A stretch of 64,000 nt of DNA from Burkholderiaceae bacterium (GTDB lineage Bacteria > Pseudomonadota > Gammaproteobacteria > Burkholderiales > Burkholderiaceae_E), in the NCBI GenBank assembly GCA_027493945.1, contig JAOSJU010000001.1, forward strand, positions 1,364,001-1,428,000. Direction: 5' to 3'. The notes beneath the pieces were generated by a model. That model was not told the DNA's origin. It did no database searches and saw only the letters and a list, made by a program, of their open reading frames with translations. Positions 17,315 to 26,616 of this stretch are shown piece by piece. Each line of letters opens with the position of its first letter. Position 1 is the first letter of the stretch. A program made the position numbers and the translations under genes.

Positions 17315-18182
17315 TCAGCGCACCAGTTCGGCGCGCAGCGCGCGCAAGGCCTTCTTCATCCGGGCCGCGTGCTCGGGGCCGATGCGGATCATGATCTTGC
17401 GTCCCGCCGACAGCTTTTCGAGCAGCGGATCGGCGAACGTGTAGTTGACCTTCGGCTGTACCAGCCTGATCGGGCCGCTGACCTCGGGCGCAGTGAGCAT
17501 GTCGTCGATCGCCTCGATGACGCGATCGTGGAAGTGCGCATTGGGAAATCCCATCGCGCGGTATTCCTTCTGCAGCAACGGATAGAAGCGCAGGTAGATG
17601 GCGACCATCGTTTTCGGGTCGAGCGACTCGACCGAGGCGGACGAAGGTGTCGTAGCGCGCGAAGTTGGCCGGCGCGAGCGTCATCGAACCGTCGGCCGAC
17701 GCCACCGCGAACTGGCCGGGCACGCGCTTGACCGCGCTCAGTTGCGCCGGGATGAGTTCGCGCGGCAGGTGGTCGGCGGTGACCACGAAGCGACGCGCGA
17801 AGTCCTGCATGTTCAGCACCTGCGCCAGCGCATCGCGCCCGGCCAGCTTCAGCAGCGCCTCGAGGATCGGCGCATCGCTGTGCTCGGCCGGCGGCATCGT
17901 GGCCGCGTCGGGCACCGCGCCCGGCAGAGGATTCTTCGGCCCGTCGGCAACCGGGGCAGGAACCGGCGGCACGGCCTCGGTGGGCTGCGCGGGCGCCGGG
18001 GCGGCGCCGGCCGCGGCGGGAGTGCTCTCGGGAGCAGGCGCGCTGGTGGTGGGCGGCGGCACCGGCCGGGGCGTTTCGCGCTGCCACAGGTAGACGCCGC
18101 CGGCGATCGCGACGATCGCCAGCACGATGAGCCACCACGGCGGGCCCGCCGTCGAGGCCGGAGGGGCGTTCGGAGGTGGCAT
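17315..18182 (-). CDS. DUF3014 domain protein (frameshifted)
   Basis: About 288 residues after repair. There is an N-terminal transmembrane helix (WWLIVLAIVAIAGGVYLWQR), then a long Pro/Ala-rich linker to about residue 100, then the DUF3014 domain beginning DAPILEALLKLAGRDALAQV. The frame breaks near 17634 (YDTFVRL must join VESLDPKTMVAIYLRFYPLL) and runs to 17315. The domain is a membrane-anchored periplasmic module of unknown function. The single indel at an otherwise conserved site suggests a sequence error. Confidence 0.82.
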
Positions 18183-18227
18183 CGGCGTGTTACGCGGCGC
18201 GCGGCTCCCGGAAAGTTCGAGCGTACC

Positions 18228-19571
18228 TCAGATCACGCCTTGCGCGATCATCGCATCGGCCACTTTCACGAAGCCCGAGATGTTGGCGCCGTCGACGTAG
18301 TTGATGCTGCCGTCTTCGCGCTTTCCGTGACGCACGCAGCTCTCGTGGATCGCCTTCATGATCGCGTGCAGCCGCTCGTCGACCTCGGCGTGCGTCCAGC
18401 CGAGCCGCTGCGCGTTCTGCGCCATCTCGAGCCCCGACGTCGCCACACCGCCGGCGTTGCTCGCCTTGCCCGGCGCGTAGAACACGCGCGCGTGCTGCAG
18501 CACTTCGACCGCGTCGAGCGTGCTGGGCATGTTCGCGCCTTCGGCGACGCAGACCACACCGTTGGCCACGAGGTTCTTCGCGTCGTGCTCGTCGAGTTCG
18601 TTCTGGGTGGCGCAGGGCAGCGCGATGTCGGCCGGAATGTGCCAGGGCCTGCGCCCGGCCTCGAAGCGAAGGCCGAACTCCCGGGCGAACTGTTCGAGCC
18701 GCCCGCGGCGCTCGTTCTTCAGCGTCATCAGCGCGGCGAACTTGTCCTCGTCGAAGCCCTCGGGAACGTGCACGGTGCCGCCCGAGTCGGACGCGGTGAT
18801 CACCTTCGCGCCGAGGTCCATCGCCTTCTCGATCGCGTACTGGGCGACGTTGCCCGACCCCGATACCGAGACGGTCATCCCTTCGAACGAGCGCCCCGTC
18901 CGGCGCAGCATCTCCTGCGCGAAGTAGACGGTGCCGTAGCCGGTGGCCTCGGGTCGCATCAGGCTGCCGCCGTAGCTCAGGCCCTTGCCGGTGAACACGC
19001 AGGAGGCGTTGTTGGCCAGCCGTTTCATCATGCCGGCCATGAAGCCGACCTCGCGCGCCCCCACGCCGATGTCGCCGGCCGGAACGTCGGTGTCGGCCCC
19101 CAGGTGGCGGTGCAGCTCGAGCATCAGCGACTGGCAGAAGCGCATCACTTCGCCGTCGCTCTTGCCCTTGGGATCGAAGTCGGAACCGCCCTTGCCGCCG
19201 CCCATCGGCAGCGAAGTGAGCGCGTTCTTGAAGGTCTGCTCGAAGGCCAGGAACTTCAGGATCGAGAGGTTCACCGACGGGTGGAAGCGCATGCCGCCCT
19301 TGTACGGGCCGATCGCCATGCTGTGCTGGATGCGGAACGCGCGGTTCACGCGCGTGTTGCCTTCGTCGTCGACCCAGCAGACGCGGAACTGCAGTACCCG
19401 GTCGGGCTCGACCAGGCGTTCGAGCAGCGCATCGTCGGCGTAGTGCGGAAACTCCTGCAGGAACGGCCAGATGCTTGCGATCACTTCCTTGACAGCCTGC
19501 AGATACTCGGGCTGCTGCGGGTCGCGCTGCGCGACCGACGCGAGAAACGCTTCCGGGCTGGCGTATTTCAC
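18228..19571 (-). CDS. gdhA: NADP-type glutamate dehydrogenase GdhA
   Basis: 447 residues when started at GTG 19571 (MKYASPEAFLASVAQRDPQQ), the same length as classical hexameric GdhA; CAGGAG lies five bases upstream. The longer open frame to 19811 is not needed. Motifs: the glutamate-binding PYKGGMRFHPSVN, the catalytic-lysine region LPMGGGKGGSDFDPKGKS, and the nucleotide-binding VSVSGSGNVAQYAIEK. It interconverts 2-oxoglutarate plus ammonia and glutamate. It is divergent from the cPGS-like gene. Confidence 0.96.
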   Translation of the reverse strand: MKYASPEAFLASVAQRDPQQPEYLQAVKEVIASIWPFLQEFPHYADDALLERLVEPDRVLQFRVCWVDDEGNTRVNRAFRIQHSMAIGPYKGGMRFHPSVNLSILKFLAFEQTFKNALTSLPMGGGKGGSDFDPKGKSDGEVMRFCQSLMLELHRHLGADTDVPAGDIGVGAREVGFMAGMMKRLANNASCVFTGKGLSYGGSLMRPEATGYGTVYFAQEMLRRTGRSFEGMTVSVSGSGNVAQYAIEKAMDLGAKVITASDSGGTVHVPEGFDEDKFAALMTLKNERRGRLEQFAREFGLRFEAGRRPWHIPADIALPCATQNELDEHDAKNLVANGVVCVAEGANMPSTLDAVEVLQHARVFYAPGKASNAGGVATSGLEMAQNAQRLGWTHAEVDERLHAIMKAIHESCVRHGKREDGSINYVDGANISGFVKVADAMIAQGVI

Positions 19572-19757
19572 CTGGACTCCTGGTTCGTCATCGTTGCACG
19601 TGTGGAGCGGCGCGCCACCCGCGATGCATGTCAGGAGTCCGGAGGGGGTGCCGAGCACCCTGGCGAAGCGCGGGCAGCGAAACGCCGAACCGCGAATCCT
19701 AGCAGGTTCGCCAGATCGGCTACCGTTGCGATTTTGCGACCCCGAACCCGACAGGCC

Positions 19758-21084
19758 ATGACCCGCCCCACCCGAATCCTGATCCTCGGCGCCGCCGGGC
19801 GCGACTTCCACAACTTCAACCGGGTCTATCGCGACGACCCGGGGTCGAAGTCGTCGCGTTCACCGCGACGCAGATCCCGGGCATTGCCGGGCGGCGCTAT
19901 CCGCCGGAACTGGCCGGCCCGCGCTACCCGCAGGGCATCCCGATCGAGGACGAAGCGCGGCTGGAGGCACTGTGCCGCGAGCGGGAGGTCGATCGCGTCG
20001 TGTTCGCCTACAGCGACGTGACCCATGCGCACGTGATGCACTGCGCGTCGCGCGCGCTCGCGTCGGGCTGCGACGTGAGCCTGCTCGGTCCGGCGGCGAC
20101 GATGCTGGCGTCGAGCCGCCCGGTGATCGCGATCTCGGCGGTGCGCACCGGCTGCGGCAAGTCGCAGGTGGCGCGCTGGCTGTCGTCCTGGCTGCGCGAG
20201 CGCGGCTGGCGCGTCGCGGTGCTCAGGCATCCGATGCCCTACGGCGACCTGGTCGCGGCGCGGGCGCAGCGCTTTGCGACAATGGCCGACCTCGATGCCG
20301 CGGGCTGCACCGCCGAGGAGCGCGAGGAATACGAGCCGCATCTCGCCGCCGGCAACCTCGTGTTCGCCGGCGTCGACTACGCCGAGGTGCTGCGACAGGC
20401 CGAGAGGGAGGCCGACCTGATCGTCTGGGACGGCGGCAACAACGATTTCCCGTTCGTGCGTCCCGGCCTGCACCTGGTGCTCGCCGACGCGCTGCGCCCC
20501 GACCAGGTGGACACGCACCATCCGGGCGAGACGGTGGCGCGCATGGCCGACGCGCTCATCGTCAACAAGGTCGACGCCGTCGAGGCCCCGGCGATCGAAG
20601 CGCTCGAGCAGCGACTTCGCGCGGTCAATGCGCACGCGCCGATCGTCCGGGCCGCCTCGCCGGTGCGGCTCGATGATCCTCGGGCGGTCGCCGGGCAGCG
20701 CGTGCTGGTCGTGGAGGACGGCCCGACGATCACGCACGGCGGCATGGCGAGCGGCGCCGGGTACGTGGCGGCGCTGGCCGCCGGCGCAGCGGCGATCGTC
20801 GATCCGCGGCCGTTCGCCGACGGCTCGCTGGCCGCGACCTATGCGGCCTTCCCGCATATCGGACCGGTGCTGCCGGCGATGGGCTACGGTCCCGCGCAAC
20901 GCGCGGAACTGGCGCGCTGCATCGCCGCCAGCGGCGCGGAAGCGGTCGTCGTGGGCACTCCGTTCGACCTCGCCTCGATGCTGGGACTGTCGCTTCCGGT
21001 GGTGGCGCGCGCTATCGCTTCGAGCAGCGCGGCGGCGCGCGGCTCGACCAGATCGTCGGCGACTGGCTCAGAGCCTGTGAATGA
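19758..21084 (+). CDS. Cyclic 2,3-diphosphoglycerate synthetase-like protein (frameshifted)
   Basis: Reconstructed from ATG 19758 (MTRPTRILILGAAGRDFHNF), with one indel near 19840 (DDPG joins VEVVAFTATQIPGI) and one near 21005 (LPVV joins RARYRFEQRGGARLDQIVGD), ending TGA 21084. About 441 residues. It has an N-terminal Rossmann-like region, a P-loop VRTGCGKSQVARWL near residue 135, a Walker B-like DLIVWDGGNNDFPF and a switch-like ADALIVNKVDA. These fit the cPGS/SIMIBI-type GTPase family. In methanogens the enzyme closes 2,3-diphosphoglycerate into a thermoprotectant; the role of bacterial homologues is not settled. Confidence 0.8.
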
Positions 21085-21229
21085 GTCCGGCGCGCCCGAG
21101 CGGCTGGCCCGAACAGCGCCAATCGAGGCGCAAAGCGCAGCCGTAGCACGGGCTACGGCGAGCATTTGCAACGAAGAGTGGCGCCGTTCGGGACGGACGA
21201 GCGGGCGTGGCGGATTCTTTCACAGGCTC
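21071..21229. repeat. 159-bp imperfect palindromic repeat between convergent genes
   Basis: The two ends are complementary: GAGCCTGTGAATGAGTCCGG at the left pairs with the right end, which read inward is GAGCCTGTGAAAGAATCCGC. Further inward GAACAGCGCCA pairs with TGGCGCCGTTC, and the centre is a perfect hairpin (GCCGTAG, CACGGG, CTACGGC). Both convergent genes take their stop codons from the terminal CTGTGA. It resembles a mobile REP/MITE-type intergenic element and would also act as a bidirectional RNA stem-loop. Confidence 0.75.
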
Positions 21230-22002
21230 TCGCGCCTTGCCATCTCGAAGTCGATGACGCGTGTGCTGCCGCGCAGCCGGCCGAGCGGGGTGTCGATGTG
21301 CTGCTCGACCTCGAGGAACACGCCGAGTCGCTCGAAGTACATCACGGTTGCGCCTGCCTTCACCGGAATCCCGCGATAGCGCCCGCGGCCTTCGCACTCG
21401 ATCGAGCGCGCGCTGCCCGGCATGGCCGGATGCACGGTCGAGGCCGCCAGCGTGGCCCCGACGACACAGTGCTGCGTCAGCGACGAGCCGTCCTCGTCGT
21501 AATCGAGGCGGAAACGCGCGCCTGGCGACAGCGGCAGCTGCAGCCCCTGCACCTGCACGTCGAGCACGCTGTCGCCGGGCTGCACGACAGTGAGGCCACG
21601 CACGCCGATGCCGCGGTGCGGCCCGCGCGGCTTCGGCGCGAGCGTTTCGCGGATCACCGGGCTCAGGCCCACCGGCAGGTCGGGCGCTGCGCCGTCGAAT
21701 CGCTCGCGGACCCGGCGCGGCGGGCGTGTCGGCCGCTTGGTCTCCAGCGTCCAGTCGAATGCGGCAACCGGTTCGCCGCGGCCGATGAGTCCGGCCGCGA
21801 ACAACGCGTCGAGCAGCGCCGGGGGCAGTGAAGCAGTGCCCGGCTGCCCGGTCCCGGCCGCATCGGGGGACGGCGAAGGCGTCGCCGCGGCGGCCGGCCC
21901 GACGCACAGCGCAAGGCCGAGCGCCAGCCACGACAGCGCCGCGCACAGCGGCGAGCGCCGCGCCATCGGCCGCATGCCGGCGCGGCGCGGCGACGACATC
22001 AT
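21220..22002 (-). CDS. Secreted protein of unknown function downstream of ubiJ
   Basis: About 260 residues from MMSSPRRAGMRPMARRSPLC. There is a signal peptide with hydrophobic core LSWLALGLALCVGPAAA and a predicted cut after AAA. The mature protein has a Pro/Ser-rich start, then a beta-rich domain (FDWTLETKRPTRPPRRVRER; FRLDYDEDGSSLTQHCVVGA; IECEGRGRYRGIPVKAGATV; MYFERLGVFLEVEQHIDTPL). The two cysteines could pair. No family recognised. It lies 13 bases after ubiJ and ends inside the palindromic repeat. Export to the periplasm is the only supported statement about function. Confidence 0.7.
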   Translation of the reverse strand: MMSSPRRAGMRPMARRSPLCAALSWLALGLALCVGPAAAATPSPSPDAAGTGQPGTASLPPALLDALFAAGLIGRGEPVAAFDWTLETKRPTRPPRRVRERFDGAAPDLPVGLSPVIRETLAPKPRGPHRGIGVRGLTVVQPGDSVLDVQVQGLQLPLSPGARFRLDYDEDGSSLTQHCVVGATLAASTVHPAMPGSARSIECEGRGRYRGIPVKAGATVMYFERLGVFLEVEQHIDTPLGRLRGSTRVIDFEMARRESL

Positions 22003-22015
22003 GGGAAATGCCCTG

Positions 22016-22678
22016 TCAGCGGCCGACGGGCCGCGCGAGGCCACGGCTGCGGCCGCCCCGGGCTTCGAGCCGCGCGATGCGCGCTTCGAGGGCATCGAGC
22101 GCGGCGCCGAGCGGGGCCAGTTCGCCGCGCGCGACCAGATGGCGCCCGTCGCCCGCGAGGTGCGCGACGGCCGAAGTCTCGATCCGCGTGCGCAGGTCGC
22201 GCGCCACTGCCCGGCCGGATTCGACCCCGGTGCCGACGCGGCGCGCGAGCACGTCGCCCACCACGCGACTGAGGTCTTCCTCGACGTCCCAGCGAAGCTG
22301 CCGGGCGATCTCGCCCAGCGCCTCGGCCAGCGCCGCTTCACCGTCGATGCGCAGATGCGGCGTCAGCGCCCCAAGACCCTCGCGCAGCAGCGCGAAGGCG
22401 GCGCCGACCGAAGGCAGCAACAGCATCCGCACCGCGGCCTCGGGCTCGCCTTCGTCGGGCCAGGGCAGCAGTTCGAGCTGACCGTCGTCGAGGATTCGGG
22501 CGAGCAGTTGCGGAGGCGGCAGCCCCGTCAGTGGGGCTGCCTCGACGCCGATGCGGACGACGCGGCCGGCAAAGCCGGCGAGCCGGGCGCGCGCCCAGTC
22601 GTGCTGGCGCAGCAGGTGGCCGAGCGCCGCGAGCAGCGCGGACGCGCCGCCATCGACGAGGCGGCGCGCGAGCGGCAC
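22016..22678 (-). CDS. ubiJ: Ubiquinone biosynthesis accessory factor UbiJ
   Basis: 220 residues. The N-terminal half resembles an SCP2 lipid-binding domain (VVRIGVEAAPLTGLPPPQLL). The C-terminal half is helical with a coiled coil (LGAALDALEARIARLEARGG), as in UbiJ/YigP. UbiJ holds the Ubi enzyme complex and its lipid intermediates together. Identification rests on this architecture plus its position two genes after ubiE; ubiB, often next in Burkholderiales, is absent here. Confidence 0.85.
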   Translation of the reverse strand: MPLARRLVDGGASALLAALGHLLRQHDWARARLAGFAGRVVRIGVEAAPLTGLPPPQLLARILDDGQLELLPWPDEGEPEAAVRMLLLPSVGAAFALLREGLGALTPHLRIDGEAALAEALGEIARQLRWDVEEDLSRVVGDVLARRVGTGVESGRAVARDLRTRIETSAVAHLAGDGRHLVARGELAPLGAALDALEARIARLEARGGRSRGLARPVGR

Positions 22679-22686
22679 CGCGCCGT

Positions 22687-23613
22687 TCAGTTGAGTTGCT
22701 GGATGCCCGCGAGCACCCAGCCGCCGCTGCCGCTGACCGGCTTGACCAGGTTCCAGACCTCGTCGAACGGCCGTGCCTCGCCGTCGGCTTCTTCGCGGAT
22801 CATGCCGGTGAAGCGCAGGCTGGCGATGTGCTCGGCCCCGGTGGTCTCGATGCCGAGCAGCTGCGCGTCGAGCGTGACCACGTCGGTGCGGTTGGATGCG
22901 CCCTTGCGTTCGCCGATATCGACCGCGAGCTCGGCGTACATCTCGGGGGTGGTGAATTCGCGCAGATCGGCCAGGTCGGCCGCGTCGAAAGCAGCCTGCA
23001 GGCGCACGAACTGGACCTTCGCCGTGCGCACGAAGCCGTCGGCGTCGAAGCCGGCCGGAATGCCCCAGGCCTCGGTCGGAGCGGCGGCCGGGACAACCGG
23101 CGTGACCGTCCGGCGCTGATCAGCGTCGGCCCCGCCCTGCGGGAGCGGCGAATAGCGCACCGCGGCCTCCTGGCCGAGGCTGGCCTGCGAATAGCCCGCA
23201 CCCTGCCAGGCGGGCTGCTGCCCGCCCGCGGCGCGCCGGCCGGCGAGCATGCGCAATACCGCCAGCGCCGCGATCGCCAGCAGCGCGATCAGCATGAACG
23301 ATGCGAGCTCTTCGCCGAACCCGAGATGACTGGCCAGCGCGGCCAGCCCCAGGCCGGCGGCCGGGCCGGCGATCGGGCCGAGCCAGCGGTTGCCGGCGCC
23401 CGGCGCAGCCGCACCTGCCTGGCGCGCCGGAGCCTGCGGCGCGGCGGCTGGCTGTTGCGGGGCCGCGCTGCGCTGGGTCACCTTGCTGGATTGCTGGCCG
23501 AAGGACTTGCCGCCGCCCAGGCGGCGCGCCTCGGCTTCGGGAGAAACCAGCGCGATCGAGGCGACGAGGGCAACGAGCACCGACAGGATCCGGGACATCA
23601 GTTTCATGAACAC
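22687..23613 (-). CDS. Tim44-like domain membrane protein
   Basis: 308 residues. It has an N-terminal signal/anchor (ILSVLVALVASIALV), a Gln/Pro/Ala-rich linker, then two hydrophobic stretches (LGPIAGPAAGLGLAALASHL and MLIALLAIAALAVLRML), and the C-terminal Tim44-like domain starting near WGIPAGFDADGFVRTAKVQF. ATG 23607 (MKLMSR) is an alternative start. The domain is found in mitochondrial import factors; the bacterial role is unknown, but this gene regularly sits between ubiE and ubiJ in Burkholderiales. Confidence 0.9.
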   Translation of the reverse strand: MFMKLMSRILSVLVALVASIALVSPEAEARRLGGGKSFGQQSSKVTQRSAAPQQPAAAPQAPARQAGAAAPGAGNRWLGPIAGPAAGLGLAALASHLGFGEELASFMLIALLAIAALAVLRMLAGRRAAGGQQPAWQGAGYSQASLGQEAAVRYSPLPQGGADADQRRTVTPVVPAAAPTEAWGIPAGFDADGFVRTAKVQFVRLQAAFDAADLADLREFTTPEMYAELAVDIGERKGASNRTDVVTLDAQLLGIETTGAEHIASLRFTGMIREEADGEARPFDEVWNLVKPVSGSGGWVLAGIQQLN

Positions 23614-23689
23614 TCCGCATTGAGGGTCGTTCGAATGACCCGATAGTGGGGCCGGGCCCCGCCAAAACCAACGAGGAAAAACCCGCGGC

Positions 23690-24430
23690 CTACGCCTTGA
23701 ACCCCTCGTGCAGCGCGACGACGCCGCCGGTGAGGTTGAAGTAGCGAACCCGCGAAAAGCCTGCCTCCTCCATCATCGTCTTCAGCGTCTCCTGGTCGGG
23801 ATGCATGCGGATCGACTCGGCCAGGTAGCGATAGCTGGCCTCGTCGCCGGCCACGCGCTTTCCGAGCCACGGCAGCACCGAGAACGAGTAGAGGTCGTAC
23901 AAAGGCGCCAATGCCTTACGCACCTGCGAGAACTCGAGCACCAGCAGGCGGCCTCCGGAGGCGAGCACGCGGTGCATCTCGGCGAGCGCGCGCTCCTTGT
24001 GCGTCATGTTGCGCAGCCCGAAGGCGACGGTGACGCGATCGAAATAACCGTCGGGAAACGGCAGCGTCTCGGCGTCGCACTGAACCGCCGGCTGAAGGCA
24101 GCCGTCGTCGACCATGCGGTCGCGCCCGACCGAGAGCATCGAACCGTTGATGTCGGTGAGCCAGACCTCGCCCTTGGGCCCGACGCGGCGCGCGAACGCA
24201 CGCGCCAGGTCGGCGGTGCCGCCGGCCACGTCGAGCACGCGCATGCCGGGACGCACCGCGGCCTGTCCGATCGTGAACGCCTTCCAGATGCGGTGCATGC
24301 CGGCCGACATGAGGTCGTTCATCAGGTCGTAACGCGCGGCCACGGAATGGAACACGCCCGCGACGCGCGCCGCCTTCGACGCCTCGTCGACGGTTTCGTA
24401 GCCGAAGTGGGTGGTGTGGGGCTCGCTCAT
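23690..24430 (-). CDS. ubiE: Ubiquinone/menaquinone C-methyltransferase UbiE
   Basis: 246 residues; begins [20 protein letters not shown]. It contains the SAM-binding motif [18 protein letters not shown] and the UbiE signatures [17 protein letters not shown] and [17 protein letters not shown]. It methylates the ring carbon of the demethyl-ubiquinol intermediate. It lies 16 bases after the DUF971 gene, with Tim44 and ubiJ following, a standard ubiquinone block. Confidence 0.96.
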   Translation of the reverse strand: MSEPHTTHFGYETVDEASKAARVAGVFHSVAARYDLMNDLMSAGMHRIWKAFTIGQAAVRPGMRVLDVAGGTADLARAFARRVGPKGEVWLTDINGSMLSVGRDRMVDDGCLQPAVQCDAETLPFPDGYFDRVTVAFGLRNMTHKERALAEMHRVLASGGRLLVLEFSQVRKALAPLYDLYSFSVLPWLGKRVAGDEASYRYLAESIRMHPDQETLKTMMEEAGFSRVRYFNLTGGVVALHEGFKA

Positions 24431-24446
24431 CGGCGCGATGCCCCTC

Positions 24447-24863
24447 TCAGTGTTTCGGCCGTTTGGCGGCGCTCGCCTGGATCGGTGACGGGGCGTGACG
24501 GCTCATTCCGGCCGCCTCGAGCCGCTTCAGGTATTCCTGCCACAGCGATTCCTGGTTGTCACCGAGCCAATAGAGGTACTCCCACGCGTAGATGCCGGTG
24601 GCGTGGCCATCGGTGAAGGTGGGCTGGATCGCGTAGTGACCCACCGATTCGACCGAGGCGATGCCGACGTCGGCCTTGCCGGCCTGCAGCGTCTCCTGGC
24701 CGGGGCCATGGCCGCGCACCTCGGCCGACGGCGAATACACGCGCAGCAACTCGAATGGCAGCCGGAACAGCTTGCCGTCGGAGAACTCGATCTCGAGAAC
24801 GCGCGAGCCCTGATGGACGACGACGCGCGTGGGAGATGCGCTGCTCGGATCGGATGCGGTCAT
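24447..24863 (-). CDS. DUF971 protein
   Basis: 138 residues. The DUF971 / gamma-butyrobetaine-hydroxylase N-terminal-like domain spans most of the chain ([40 protein letters not shown], then [10 protein letters not shown]). It lacks the catalytic oxygenase domain; the stand-alone domain is a small fold of unknown, possibly Fe-S-related, function. First gene of the ubiE block, with a 230-bp divergent spacer to the lipoprotein gene. Confidence 0.9.
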   Translation of the reverse strand: MTASDPSSASPTRVVVHQGSRVLEIEFSDGKLFRLPFELLRVYSPSAEVRGHGPGQETLQAGKADVGIASVESVGHYAIQPTFTDGHATGIYAWEYLYWLGDNQESLWQEYLKRLEAAGMSRHAPSPIQASAAKRPKH

Positions 24864-25092
24864 GAGTGTGTGGCGGGCTGCAATGCGCCTGCGCCGGCGC
24901 GATGTCTCATGTTAGCCCAGAACGCGGCGTGGGCCCTTGGCAGACCCTGGCTCGCGCACGCGACACGCGTTACGCACATGTGCGGATGTTCGCGCCCCGG
25001 CGCGCCCGCTAGGATCGTCGAACGGCGCCGGATTCCGCGGGCGGGGCGATCGGCCCACCGCCCGTGACGACGCCGGCGCATGGGAGAAGGCC

Positions 25093-26529
25093 ATGAGAGA
25101 ACGGACGCAAGCGGCGCCCGCCCGGCGCCTCGACAGGATCCTGACCGCAGTCGCCGCAGGAATCGTTCTGCTGCTTGCGGGTTGCGGAGGCGGCGGCGGC
25201 GACGATCCGACAGGCGCCGCGCCGGCGGCGCCCGCGGCCAGCGGGCCGACCCTCGCCACGCCGACCGACAAGTCGACGGCGGTCGATTACCAGTACCAGG
25301 CCGTCGCCGAAGCGCGCGCGGCCGTCGAAGCCATCCTGACGGCCGACAAGGCCGCCGTCCAGTCACTGGTCGACGGCAGGCACGCCGACTGGGATCGCTA
25401 CTGGACCACCGAGTACCCGCTGCTGCTCGAGCGACTGCGCGTCGCGACGGAAAACCTGAAGCTGAGCGAGAATTACATCCATAAGTACGTCTACGGTCTC
25501 GGTCCGGTCTACGCGAAGGATCTGACGAGCGAGAAGGTCGTCCCGCTGCCGATCGTCCTGGGGGCCATCGCGGCGATCAGCGGCATATACGCCCTCGAGC
25601 AGAGCGGCTACCAGGAGCGCTGGAAGGCTGCCAACGCCGCTGAACAGCAGGATCTCGTCGAGAAACTCAGGCAGGTCTACATCGACTCGGGCATGCCGAC
25701 GTCGGTCGCCGACGCCCGCTCGAAGATCGACGCGGGGATCATCACGACGCTGCGGCAGTTGCAGACCGGTATCGACACCGCCAGGACCTTCGTCGTCGAC
25801 AACTTCGCTCTCCCGGCCTTCGGTTCGTACCTTCCGGACGACGTCTCGACCATCGTCGACCTGAAGGATCTGGCGAAGCAGGTCGGGGAAATCAAGGACA
25901 ACCTCCTGGCGATCTTCACGACGAAAGAGTGCCGCCAGGTCATCCCCACGAAGGCGCTCGACGGCGACGGCTACCTGCAGCACCCGGAGCGTTCGGCGCT
26001 CGGGCCGGCGGTCGCGAAGGCGGACGCGGGCTGCAGGATCTACTTCTGCTCGACGAGCGACGGCACCTGCCCGAAGCTGCCCGCTGGCAACTGGGAGGCG
26101 GCCGTGTTCGCGCCGGGCCACCTGCGCGACACCGATCCGGACGTCGTCGCCGGCCCCGCCGGCGGCACGGTCGCGGTCGAGGGCACGCTCGTTGCGGCCG
26201 CCGACATCGGCGCGCCGCCGCCCGTGGCCCAGTGCAGCAAGGTGCAGAACGCCGGCGGCGACCAGGCCGACACGCGCAATGTGCCGCTCGGCGCCACCTC
26301 CGGCACCTTCACGCTCACCTACCAGATGTGGAGCATCAAGGACCGCATCCGCGTGCTCTACGACGGCGCGACGCTCTTCGACTCGGGCTGCGTCAGCGAC
26401 GGCAAGACCCAGCTTCTCCCGTACTCGGGGCTCGCCAGCTTCGTGACGATCCAGGTCGAACCGAACTGCACCGGCACCACCAGCGGTACGGCGTGGAACT
26501 ACACGGTCGCTTGTCCGGGGGCGAACTGA
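25093..26529 (+). CDS. Lipoprotein of unknown function
   Basis: 478 residues from MRERTQAAPARRLDRILTAV (GGAGAAGG upstream). It carries a signal peptide with lipobox LLLAGC followed by a glycine stretch, so it is lipidated at Cys and exported. The middle is helical (residues about 60-300), with a hydrophobic segment LPIVLGAIAAISGIYALEQS. The C-terminal 150 residues are Cys-containing and beta-rich (CRIYFCSTSDGTC; FTLTYQMWSIKDRIRVLYDG). No family recognised. It is followed in the same direction by a histidine kinase and its regulator, so it may be an accessory sensor or an output. Confidence 0.8.
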   Translation: MRERTQAAPARRLDRILTAVAAGIVLLLAGCGGGGGDDPTGAAPAAPAASGPTLATPTDKSTAVDYQYQAVAEARAAVEAILTADKAAVQSLVDGRHADWDRYWTTEYPLLLERLRVATENLKLSENYIHKYVYGLGPVYAKDLTSEKVVPLPIVLGAIAAISGIYALEQSGYQERWKAANAAEQQDLVEKLRQVYIDSGMPTSVADARSKIDAGIITTLRQLQTGIDTARTFVVDNFALPAFGSYLPDDVSTIVDLKDLAKQVGEIKDNLLAIFTTKECRQVIPTKALDGDGYLQHPERSALGPAVAKADAGCRIYFCSTSDGTCPKLPAGNWEAAVFAPGHLRDTDPDVVAGPAGGTVAVEGTLVAAADIGAPPPVAQCSKVQNAGGDQADTRNVPLGATSGTFTLTYQMWSIKDRIRVLYDGATLFDSGCVSDGKTQLLPYSGLASFVTIQVEPNCTGTTSGTAWNYTVACPGAN

Positions 26530-26616
26530 GGGCGCGGCGCCGCCCCGCGCCGCTTGACCCGGCCGGCGGCCCGGCGACATGATGAACGCGTTCCCGACTC
26601 CCGCTGGCGGTGCCAG

